Shown: piece by piece, positions 1-5,963 of the stretch
How the letters are laid out: every line of letters starts with the position of its first letter
Numbering within the stretch: the stretch's first letter is position 1
Assembly: GCA_002385605.1 (NCBI GenBank)
Contig: DGDU01000007.1
Span: 1 to 11,995, forward strand
Length of the DNA: 11,995 nucleotides
Source of the DNA: Christensenella sp. UBA3944
GTDB taxonomy: Bacteria; Bacillota; Clostridia; Christensenellales; DTU072
Reading direction: 5' to 3'
Position numbers and translations under genes: made by a program
Notes under the pieces: generated by a model
The model's input: the letters and a program-made list of their open reading frames with translations, nothing else
The model's database searches: none
Told to the model about the DNA's origin: nothing

Positions 1-234
1 TGCCGTGTCATCGCCACGCCGGGGCACACGCCGGGACATATTTCGCTTTATCTCGAAGTGAGCCGGGTTGTTGTAACGGGCGACGCCATGGCTTTGGACG
101 GCGGGATACCCGTCGTTGCCAACCCGCAGTTCGCGCTTGATTTGCGCGAGGCGGAAAACTCATTGAATAAGCTTTTTTCCCTCAACGCTAAAGCATATTA
201 CTGCTATCACGGCGGCGTTTACTATAAGGAATGA
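1..234 (+). CDS. MBL-fold metallo-hydrolase, C-terminal part (5' end outside window)
   Basis: The first 77 codons of the window read in frame 1 to a TGA at 232-234 and form the C-terminal half of a metallo-beta-lactamase-fold hydrolase. Visible motifs are TPGHTPGHISLYL (residues 6-18 of the fragment), the usual third metal-binding His region, then VVVTGDAM with the metal-bridging Asp, and a closing CYHGG with the last metal-binding His. The N-terminal HxHxDH motif must lie upstream of the window, so the substrate class (glyoxalase II-like, lactonase-like or other) cannot be decided. The gene ends 21 bases before the next start, whose ribosome binding site begins 5 bases after this stop, so the two are probably cotranscribed. 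The fold is secure; the function is not. Confidence 0.85.
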   Translation, partial: CRVIATPGHTPGHISLYLEVSRVVVTGDAMALDGGIPVVANPQFALDLREAENSLNKLFSLNAKAYYCYHGGVYYKE

Positions 235-238
235 CTTC

Positions 239-246
239 AAGGAGGT
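239..246 (+). promoter_or_regulatory. Shine-Dalgarno site that decides the Vat-like start
   Basis: AAGGAGGT is a near-perfect anti-16S match. It touches an ATG at 247 with no spacer, which would leave no room for initiation, but lies 9 bases before a second in-frame ATG at 256. The second ATG is therefore taken as the start. Confidence 0.8.
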
Positions 247-255
247 ATGGTTTAT

Positions 256-891
256 ATGATATACGGGCCCGATCCGAACGCTGTTTATCCAAACGAAAAT
301 ATAAAAAGTGTATGTTTTATCAAAAATGTAATCACCCGCCCCAATATTATTGTCGGCGATTATACATATTACAGCGACCCCGACGGCCCCGAGAAGTTTG
401 AGGAGCGCGTCACGCATCACTATGAGTTTATCGGCGATAAGCTGATTATAGGTAAGTTTTGCGCCCTCGGCAAAGGCATCGAATTCATAATGAACGGCGC
501 AAATCATAGGATGTGCAGCGTAACGACTTATCCTTTCAACATAATGTGGCACGGTTGGGAGAAGGCAACCCCCTCGCTTGACGATTTGCCCTTGAAAGGC
601 GACACCGTTGTCGGCAACGATGTATGGATAGGGCAGAATGTTACCGTAATGCCCGGCGTGCATATAGGCGACGGCGCGGTTATCGCCGCCAATTCGGTAG
701 TCACAAAAGATATCCCGCCGTATCATATCGCGGGCGGCAACCCCTGCAGAATAATAAAGAAAAGATTCGACGACGAACTAATCGCCTACCTTTTGGAACT
801 TAAATGGTGGGACTGGCCCGCCCCTAAAATCTTTGCCAACCTCGAAGCCCTTTGCAGCGGCGACCTGTCGAAAATTAAGGAAATCAAATAG
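256..891 (+). CDS. Vat/CatB-family acyltransferase (streptogramin A acetyltransferase-like)
   Basis: This encodes a 211-residue left-handed beta-helix acetyltransferase of the xenobiotic (Vat/CatB) group. Family members use acetyl-CoA to acetylate a hydroxyl on streptogramin A or chloramphenicol. What is visible: an N-terminal YGPDPNAVYP segment typical of Vat proteins, HYEFIGDKLIIGKFC, the NGANHRM motif with the candidate catalytic His84, and hexapeptide repeats through NDVWIGQNVTVMPG (about 121-134) and IGDGAVIAANSVVT to AGGNP and a WW-containing C-terminal helix region. The length matches Vat enzymes (about 209-219). The start at 256 follows from ribosome-binding-site spacing; 247 would add three residues. 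It sits between an MBL-fold hydrolase and a DUF169 gene in one operon. Many chromosomal relatives exist whose substrates are unknown, so family membership does not prove antibiotic resistance. Confidence 0.88.
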   Translation: MIYGPDPNAVYPNENIKSVCFIKNVITRPNIIVGDYTYYSDPDGPEKFEERVTHHYEFIGDKLIIGKFCALGKGIEFIMNGANHRMCSVTTYPFNIMWHGWEKATPSLDDLPLKGDTVVGNDVWIGQNVTVMPGVHIGDGAVIAANSVVTKDIPPYHIAGGNPCRIIKKRFDDELIAYLLELKWWDWPAPKIFANLEALCSGDLSKIKEIK

Positions 892-900
892 GAGGAAATC

Positions 901-1620
901 ATGAGCGGCGCAATAACTAAAGCCATTAAGCTAAGCAACCATCCTGTTGGGGTATATAGAACTGATACGCTTCCCGAAGGAGCGCTGCGCTTTCGTGAGG
1001 GCGTTTGGGGATGTGTTGTGTCGATGCTGAACGCCGCTGCAATTGAAGGAAAAAGCGCAGCTTTCGATTTGAAAACGGTGGCTTGCAACGGCGGGAAAGC
1101 GGGTCTGGGGCTCAAAGAGTTTGAAACGGGGGTTATAGAGTATTTTCTTTCCGTCGGAGGTAAAGGAGGAAAGCCCGGCGAGCATTATAAGAAAACGCCC
1201 GGGCTGGCGCTTAATTTTGTTGAAAATCTTCCTAAAACAAAGACAGAAAATTATATCGTGTTTCGCCCATTGGAGAAAATGGGTGGCGAAACGCCCGAAG
1301 TTGTTGTTTTTCTTGTAAACGCCGATCAGCTTTCGGGTTTGGCCACCTTGGCGAATTATGACAGCCCCACACAAGATAATGTAAAAATACTGTTCGGAGC
1401 GGGATGCATGCAAAGCGTGTTATACGCGCTTGACGAACAGGAGAAAGGGGGTAAGCATTGCTTCATCGGGCTTACCGACCCTTCCGCGAGAAAGTGGATA
1501 TCAAAAGACCTCCTTTCATTCAGTATCCCATACCATAGATTCATAGAAATGGAGAACAATGTAAAAGGAAGCTTTCTCGAAACCGAAGCCTGGAATATCA
1601 TACGGGAAAGGATAGAGTAA
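901..1620 (+). CDS. DUF169 family protein
   Basis: The product is a 239-residue protein that I read as DUF169, a family of unknown function common in anaerobic bacteria and archaea. The supporting pattern is PVGVYR near the N-terminus, a GVWGCVVSML segment with Cys38, a VACNGGKAGLGL motif with Cys62, and a third Cys in LFGAGCMQ (Cys169). Conserved Cys residues in such spacing could bind a metal or cofactor, but this is speculation. No signal peptide or membrane segment is seen, so it is probably cytoplasmic. Its start follows GGAGG at 891-895 and begins 9 bases after the Vat-like stop, so the two are translated from one message. A hairpin terminator lies about 70 bases downstream. Confidence 0.75.
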   Translation: MSGAITKAIKLSNHPVGVYRTDTLPEGALRFREGVWGCVVSMLNAAAIEGKSAAFDLKTVACNGGKAGLGLKEFETGVIEYFLSVGGKGGKPGEHYKKTPGLALNFVENLPKTKTENYIVFRPLEKMGGETPEVVVFLVNADQLSGLATLANYDSPTQDNVKILFGAGCMQSVLYALDEQEKGGKHCFIGLTDPSARKWISKDLLSFSIPYHRFIEMENNVKGSFLETEAWNIIRERIE

Positions 1621-1692
1621 AGCCGAAAGCAGATTTACCGATAATAGAAAGCGTTAGCGCAATATTTATAATACAGGTATAAATCCCTAAAA

Positions 1693-1731
1693 AAACACCC
1701 CCTCCCCAAAAAACTCGGGGAGGGGGTGTTT
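1693..1731. terminator. Intrinsic terminator, bidirectional, best on the - strand
   Basis: A perfect 15-bp stem (1693-1707 with 1717-1731) encloses a 9-base loop and is rich in G-C pairs. On the - strand the stem runs into seven consecutive T (complement of A at 1689-1695), a classic terminator for the PII-domain gene that stops at 1756. On the + strand only three T follow, so it would end the DUF169 transcript less well. It is placed exactly between the two converging genes. Confidence 0.85.
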
Positions 1732-1755
1732 AGGTGATATATGCAGAACCGGTGG

Positions 1756-2310
1756 TCAGGTGGTTTGCAGTTCGTCGTCTTCGTCCTGCAGGGCGTCGTA
1801 ACCTTCCTCGCCCGTGCGGATTTTAATAACATTCTCGACATCGTAGATAAAGATCTTGCCGTCGCCGATGTTGCCGGTGTAGAGGGCTTTCTTTACCGTG
1901 TCGACCAATGTCTGCGTGGGAACCTTGCAGACGACGATATCTATCTGAACTTTGGGAAGCAAGCGTGTCTTTACGGGAGCGCCGCGGTAGTATTCGGTGT
2001 GGCCTTTCTGCATGCCGTAGCCCAATACATTGGTTACGGTAAGGCCGGTTATGCCTATTTCGTCAAGAGCGCCTTGCAACCTGGAGAATTTGTCCTGATT
2101 GGTGATAATGGTAACCTTGGTCATCTTGGCGTTCTTGCGGGCTCGGTTAATTACGGGTATAGCCTTTTCGGGAGATACTGCGGGAGCCGCGGGAGCATCC
2201 GAAGACGAGGGCTCGGAAGCCAAGGCAATGGGCTTGGTATGTTCGGAATCGCCGTTTGCCGAAAGCGCCAGGATGGGTGCGACGAGGGCGAAGTCGGGGT
2301 AAGCCGAGCG
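1756..2310 (-). pseudogene. 5'-truncated ammonium transporter-PII fusion: Amt tail plus GlnB-type PII domain
   Basis: The last 122 codons (2124 down to 1756) are a complete PII signal protein: MTKVTIITN start, ITGLTVTNVLGYGMQKGHTE, YYRGA at the base of the T-loop, and GDGKIFIYDVENVIKIRTGEEG at the end. PII proteins sense ATP/ADP and 2-oxoglutarate and control ammonium uptake and nitrogen metabolism. The reading frame continues upstream of that Met without a ribosome binding site, through an Ala/Pro/Ser linker to AYPDF at 2304-2290, which resembles the end of an Amt transporter (usual form EHGE-x-AYPDF). The homology stops there, and a TAG closes the frame at 2325-2323. The 11 transmembrane segments of Amt are absent. 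The position equivalent to the uridylylated Tyr51 of E. coli GlnB reads Val (RGAPVK). No promoter or start remains, so expression is doubtful. The PII call is firm; the Amt tail is an inference from a short motif. Confidence 0.75.
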
Positions 2311-2312
2311 GG
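2305..2312. other. Breakpoint joining two 5'-truncated divergent genes
   Basis: On the - strand recognisable Amt-tail coding stops at about 2308. On the + strand recognisable acetyltransferase coding begins at about 2312 (ADEHYLVH) with an in-frame stop just before it at 2300-2302. Neither gene has a start codon with a ribosome binding site, and there is no intergenic or promoter sequence between them. The junction is therefore a deletion or rearrangement scar, or an assembly chimera. Confidence 0.65.
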
Positions 2313-2329
2313 CGGACGAGCACTACCTT

Positions 2330-3274
2330 GTGCATCTTCTCAAAGATTCTTCGAGCGTAATAAGGGAACTCAGCTTTGTCGCAGAGGACGAGGGAAAAAT
2401 CGTGGGGCATATACTCTACACGCTCAGCAGGGTAACAGGCCCCGACGGCAAAATAATAAACACAATAACCTTCGGGCCCCTTTCGGTGCTTCCCGAAAGG
2501 CAAAGGCAGGGGATAGGCAAAGCGCTTGTTATGCGCAGTATGGAAGCTGCGAAAGAAATGGGCTTTGCCGCCGTTATTATCGCGGGCGTGCCCGAATATT
2601 ACCCCAAACTGGGCTTTAAGCGGGGTTATGAGCTGGGGCTAACCCTTCCCGACGGCAGCTCTCCCGACGCCCTTATGGCATACGAGCTTAAAGAAGGTTC
2701 TTTGGCAGGCGGCGGTGTCTGCAAATTTCTCGCGCCCGAATACGGGAAGGCCGAAGCCGACGACATAACCGGCTTTCACCGCGCTTTTATAAACGAAAAC
2801 TACGGCGGAAAGCTTATATTGCGCAAGTTTTTCGATGACGACATGGAACTTTTCAAAAAATGGCTGTACCTTCCCCATATTTCCAAATGGTACGAATGCC
2901 CCGATAGCTGGATAAAGGAAGTCGAGGGCAGGCACGGCAAATTTTCTTTTATAAACCACTTTATCGCCGAGGCAGGGGGAGTCCCGATAGGTTTTTGCCA
3001 GTATTACGACTGCTACTTCGGGCAGGGCTACGAGGATTGGCACAAAATCGAGCGACAGGGCGAGGTTTTCAGCATCGATTACTTTATAGGAGAACCTTTA
3101 TTCCTCGGCAAAGGGTTAGGCAAAGGGATAGTTTCCCTCCTTACCTCGATGGTAAAGGATAAGGGCGGAAAGCGTATTATCGTTGGCCCCGAGCCCGATA
3201 ACACCCCTTCCAGGCGCGCCCTCGAGGCCTGCGGCTACGCCTTCGACGGGCGGGATTACTATATCGAGTTTTGA
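2330..3274 (+). CDS. Two-domain GNAT acetyltransferase (YhbS-like + AAC(6')-like), 5' truncated
   Basis: One open frame holds two GNAT folds. Residues about 1-125 (from the GTG at 2330) are YhbS-like: LSFVAEDEGKIVGHI, then FGPLSVLPERQRQGIGKAL with the acetyl-CoA loop at 57-63, and VPEYYPKLGF. Residues about 160-314 resemble aminoglycoside 6'-N-acetyltransferases: an LPHISKWYE segment, FIGEPLFLGKGLGKG (252-266) and a closing PDNTPSRRALEACGY helix. Both would transfer acetyl from acetyl-CoA to amines; the substrates are unknown. Coding similarity begins before the GTG, at about 2312 (ADEHYLVHLLKD), but an in-frame TAA at 2300-2302 blocks it and no ribosome binding site precedes the GTG. About 30-35 N-terminal residues of the first domain therefore seem lost. 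The second domain is intact. It could be a pseudogene or a protein expressed weakly from the GTG. A hairpin terminator follows. Confidence 0.75.
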   Translation: MHLLKDSSSVIRELSFVAEDEGKIVGHILYTLSRVTGPDGKIINTITFGPLSVLPERQRQGIGKALVMRSMEAAKEMGFAAVIIAGVPEYYPKLGFKRGYELGLTLPDGSSPDALMAYELKEGSLAGGGVCKFLAPEYGKAEADDITGFHRAFINENYGGKLILRKFFDDDMELFKKWLYLPHISKWYECPDSWIKEVEGRHGKFSFINHFIAEAGGVPIGFCQYYDCYFGQGYEDWHKIERQGEVFSIDYFIGEPLFLGKGLGKGIVSLLTSMVKDKGGKRIIVGPEPDNTPSRRALEACGYAFDGRDYYIEF

Positions 3275-3306
3275 TGACCATAAGAGGCATATGGGGCTTT
3301 TCCGAG

Positions 3307-3339
3307 GGGCCGGTTTAGAGAAGTCGGCCTATTTGTTTT
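3307..3339 (+). terminator. Probable intrinsic terminator of the GNAT gene
   Basis: GGCCG at 3308-3312 pairs with CGGCC at 3325-3329. The stem extends by G-U and A-T pairs to an AGAG loop (3317-3320), giving about ten pairs, and is followed by ATTTGTTTT. It lies about 33 bases after the stop codon and upstream of the next promoter. Confidence 0.5.
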
Positions 3340-3370
3340 GGCTTCAACAGCTATGTCAAAATTCCCGCCC

Positions 3371-3399
3371 TTGCAAAAAGGCGGTATTTAATATATAAT
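3371..3399 (+). promoter_or_regulatory. Sigma-70/SigA-type promoter of the pyrophosphatase gene
   Basis: TTGCAA (3371-3376) and TATAAT (3394-3399) are separated by exactly 17 bases in AT-rich sequence, a near-consensus housekeeping promoter. It predicts a start near 3406 and a leader of about 40 bases before the ATG at 3447. The preceding hairpin isolates it from the GNAT transcript. Confidence 0.75.
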
Positions 3400-3446
3400 T
3401 TGCTTACGGAAGCCGTTGCAGGCTAATAATTCCGATAGAGGTAGAT

Positions 3447-3992
3447 ATGAATATTTGGCACGATGTAGGCGAAGACAGGATAACCCCCGAGGATTTTATC
3501 GCGGCGATAGAAATTTCCAAAGGCAGCAAAAACAAGTACGAGCTCGACAAAGAAACGGGCGCTCTCATATTAGACAGGATACTTCACACTTCCACCCACT
3601 ACCCCGCGAACTACGGGTTTATACCCCGCACTTACTGCGAGGACTTCGACCCCGTCGATGTGCTTGTGCTCTCCAGCGAGTCAATACAGCCCCTTTCGCT
3701 GTGCAGGTGCTACCCCATCGGGATGGTATCGATGTTGGACGAAGGCTTTGTCGATAACAAAATTGTCGCCATCCCCTTCAAAGATCCCAGCTGGAACAAC
3801 TACAAAAACATAGAAGAGCTCCCGCCCCACATAATGCAGGAGATATGCCACTTCTTTACGGTGTATAAGTCCCTGGAGGACAAGCATACGGCGATAATAA
3901 AGATAGAGCCCAGGGATGTTGCCGTAAGGACTATCGAGAGGGGGATACAGTGGTATAAGGATAAGATATTGCCTTTTTTGCCCAAATGCTGA
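3447..3992 (+). CDS. ppa: Family I soluble inorganic pyrophosphatase
   Basis: The 181-residue product hydrolyses inorganic pyrophosphate to two phosphates in the cytoplasm and so drives nucleotide and aminoacyl-tRNA synthesis forward. Family I hallmarks are present: KNKYELD (substrate-binding Lys30 and Glu32), HYPANYGFIPRT (51-62), the metal-binding signature DFDPVD with Asp66, Asp68 and Asp71, and LDEGFVDNKIVAIP with Asp98 and Asp103, followed by the family's LPPHIMQEICHFFTVYK segment. The Phe between the first two Asp residues is unusual, since Gly or another small residue is common there, but the acidic ligands are all kept. Length is typical of bacterial enzymes. An AGAGGT site sits 4 bases before the ATG, and a strong promoter lies just upstream, so it is probably a constitutive single-gene unit. 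No clear terminator is seen after it. Confidence 0.93.
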   Translation: MNIWHDVGEDRITPEDFIAAIEISKGSKNKYELDKETGALILDRILHTSTHYPANYGFIPRTYCEDFDPVDVLVLSSESIQPLSLCRCYPIGMVSMLDEGFVDNKIVAIPFKDPSWNNYKNIEELPPHIMQEICHFFTVYKSLEDKHTAIIKIEPRDVAVRTIERGIQWYKDKILPFLPKC

Positions 3993-4111
3993 CGGAAAAT
4001 GCACAAAATAATAATATATAGAAGTATTAATCATAAATTTTTCCTAACTTGTTCAATCAACCGTCATAATTTGCGCTTAGAATAAAAGGGTAATACTATC
4101 GCGAGGAGCGC

Positions 4112-5278
4112 ATGGACAACAAAGGATTCTTCTATTACGAGGACAGGTCTAATGTCCCATATAACAGGAACAAGAGAAAGGGCGGGAACAATGCCGCGCT
4201 TATCGCGTTTATTATTGTCGGGGCCCTGCTTATAAGCGTCCTAAGCGCCGTAGTGGGCTCTGTCGTGGCGGGCAAAAGGATAGAGGACGCCCGCAATACC
4301 CAAAAAGCCGTAGTTATATATAAATCCGAAACCGACCATCCGCTAAGCGACAAAATCGGCACCGGGCAGCCATTATCGGTATCCCAAATCGTTAATATCG
4401 CAAAGCACTCCGTTGTCGAAATCAAGACCGAGACCACCGTTTACGGCGGCTTTTACGGCAATTATATCGCCTCGGGCGCGGGCAGCGGCGTCATAATTTC
4501 CGATGACGGGCATATCATAACCAACCACCATGTAATAAGCGGGGCGGACACCATCACCATCACCTTAGCCGACGGCTCGGTAAGCGCCGCCGATGTAATA
4601 GGCGTAGACGAAAAAACCGACCTCGCCGTTGTAAAGCTTGCCGAGGATTTCGATGGGCTCATCCCCGCAATCATCGGCGATTCTTCCAAGCTTGTCGTAG
4701 GCCAAAGCGTAGTCGCGATAGGCAACCCCCTGGGCAGCCTGGGCGGCACGGTAACCGACGGAATACTTAGCGCCGTTCAGCGCAGGATTACGGTAGACGG
4801 GCTGGAGATGGAGCTATTGCAGACCAACGCCGCCGTCAATCCCGGCAACTCGGGCGGAGGGCTTTTTAACTGCTACGGCGAGCTTATAGGCATCGTAAAC
4901 GCCAAAAGCTCTGATGTAAGTATAGAAGGCATAGGCTTTGCCATCCCAAGCTCGGTAGCCGATTATGTAGCCAAAGAGATAATAGAAAAAGGCTATGTCC
5001 CGGGGCGCCCCGATTACAACGCTTTGCCCATTGTCGAAATCAACACGATCCCGCCCTTCTCGGTATATCCCAAGGTGGGGCTATATGTGACGCAAAACAC
5101 AGGCTCCTTCCGCGAGTATGACTTCATCGTAAAGGCGGACGGCAAGCCCGTAAGCAGCAAAAAAGACTGGCAGAAGGCCGTAATAAACCACGACGCAGGA
5201 GAGGTTATGGTCGTTACGATAAAAAGGGGGAATATCGAATTTGAGATAGAATATACCTTGCCGGAGAAGGTCGGATAA
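4112..5278 (+). CDS. Membrane-anchored HtrA/DegP-type serine protease with a reduced PDZ domain
   Basis: This 388-residue S1C protease has a short cytoplasmic N-terminus, one transmembrane segment at about 28-53, and an extracytoplasmic trypsin-like domain at about 90-292. The triad is complete: His140 in ITNHHVI, Asp170 in EKTDLAVVKL, and Ser247 in NPGNSGGG. Residues about 315-388 look like a PDZ domain (GLYVTQ, then DFIVKADGKPVSSKKDWQKA) but are shortened: the usual segment between the first strand and the GD-I motif is missing and GD is YD. HtrA proteases degrade or refold damaged secreted proteins. GAGGAG at 4103-4108 supports the start. It lies 19 bases upstream of the response regulator and is probably cotranscribed with the two-component pair, recalling the link between CssRS and HtrA in Bacillus. 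The AT-rich 119-base gap before it must hold its promoter, but I cannot place one with confidence. Confidence 0.92.
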   Translation: MDNKGFFYYEDRSNVPYNRNKRKGGNNAALIAFIIVGALLISVLSAVVGSVVAGKRIEDARNTQKAVVIYKSETDHPLSDKIGTGQPLSVSQIVNIAKHSVVEIKTETTVYGGFYGNYIASGAGSGVIISDDGHIITNHHVISGADTITITLADGSVSAADVIGVDEKTDLAVVKLAEDFDGLIPAIIGDSSKLVVGQSVVAIGNPLGSLGGTVTDGILSAVQRRITVDGLEMELLQTNAAVNPGNSGGGLFNCYGELIGIVNAKSSDVSIEGIGFAIPSSVADYVAKEIIEKGYVPGRPDYNALPIVEINTIPPFSVYPKVGLYVTQNTGSFREYDFIVKADGKPVSSKKDWQKAVINHDAGEVMVVTIKRGNIEFEIEYTLPEKVG

Positions 5279-5297
5279 AAACAAAAGCGGAGGGGAT

Positions 5298-5963
5298 ATG
5301 TATAAAATTTTGGTAGTGGACGACGAGGCGGGCATACGCGAGATAGTCAAAAAGTATGCCACCTTCGAAGGGCATACCGTCGGTGAAGCCGCCGACGGCA
5401 TCGAGGCAATCGAAAAGGCAAAGAGCGGGAACTACGATATAATCATAATGGACATTATGATGCCCGAACTCGACGGGTTTTCCTCCGTGAGGGAGATTCG
5501 CAAGTTTTCGGATATACCCGTCATAATGCTTTCGGCGCGAGGCGAAAGCTACGACAAAATACACGGCTTCGAGTCGGGAGCCGACGATTATGTTACAAAG
5601 CCCTTCTCGCCCAAAGAGCTGATGCTCAGGGTTAACGCCATTTTAAGCCGCTCCAAGAGCGTTTCAAGCAAGGATATTTTCGAGGCGCCCAACCTGAAAG
5701 TCGACTTTTCCGCACGCAAGGTTTATGTGCAGGGGCAGGAAGTAGACCTCTCGCCCAAAGAATACGAGCTTCTCTTTTATATGGTAAAAAACCGCGGAAT
5801 CGCCCTCTCCCGCGAGAAAATCTTAAGCGAGGTCTGGGGCTACGATTTTTACGGCGACGACCGCACGCTGGATACCCACATAAAGCTTTTGCGCAAGAGC
5901 CTGGGCGTATGCAGCGAATATATCGTGACTTTAAGAGGAATGGGTTACCGTTTTGAAGCCTAG
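5298..5963 (+). CDS. OmpR/PhoB-family response regulator
   Basis: The 221-residue protein has an N-terminal receiver domain (about 1-118) and a C-terminal winged-helix DNA-binding domain (about 125-221). The receiver has the acidic pair Asp9-Asp10, the phosphoacceptor Asp52 in IIIMDIMMPELDG, Ser79 in the switch position (IMLSA) and Lys101 in TKPF. The effector domain shows LSPKEYELLFYMVKN and the RTLDTHIKLLRKSL recognition region, ending GMGYRFEA. It should bind DNA as a dimer once phosphorylated by the kinase encoded next to it. GGAGG lies just before the ATG. The 3' end overlaps the kinase gene by 11 bases, typical of a translationally coupled pair. The targets are not known; the protease gene just upstream is a natural candidate. 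Confidence 0.95.
   Translation: MYKILVVDDEAGIREIVKKYATFEGHTVGEAADGIEAIEKAKSGNYDIIIMDIMMPELDGFSSVREIRKFSDIPVIMLSARGESYDKIHGFESGADDYVTKPFSPKELMLRVNAILSRSKSVSSKDIFEAPNLKVDFSARKVYVQGQEVDLSPKEYELLFYMVKNRGIALSREKILSEVWGYDFYGDDRTLDTHIKLLRKSLGVCSEYIVTLRGMGYRFEA

Noticed and set aside
247..255. ATG at 247 as the start of the Vat-like gene
   Set aside because: It directly abuts the Shine-Dalgarno sequence with no spacer. The ATG at 256 has normal spacing and gives the usual family length.
1741..2619. Long + strand reading frame (292 codons) ending with an LPQTG-like stretch, suggesting a sortase substrate
   Set aside because: Its first half is antisense to the PII domain and its second half is out of frame with the GNAT coding. 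It has no ribosome binding site, and the LPQTG occurs without a membrane segment or charged tail.
3993..4111. Promoter for the HtrA operon (e.g. TTGTTC 4049-4054 with CATAAT 4065-4070)
   Set aside because: The spacing is only 10 bases, and the other pairs tried are also off-spacing. A promoter probably exists here, but I cannot place it.
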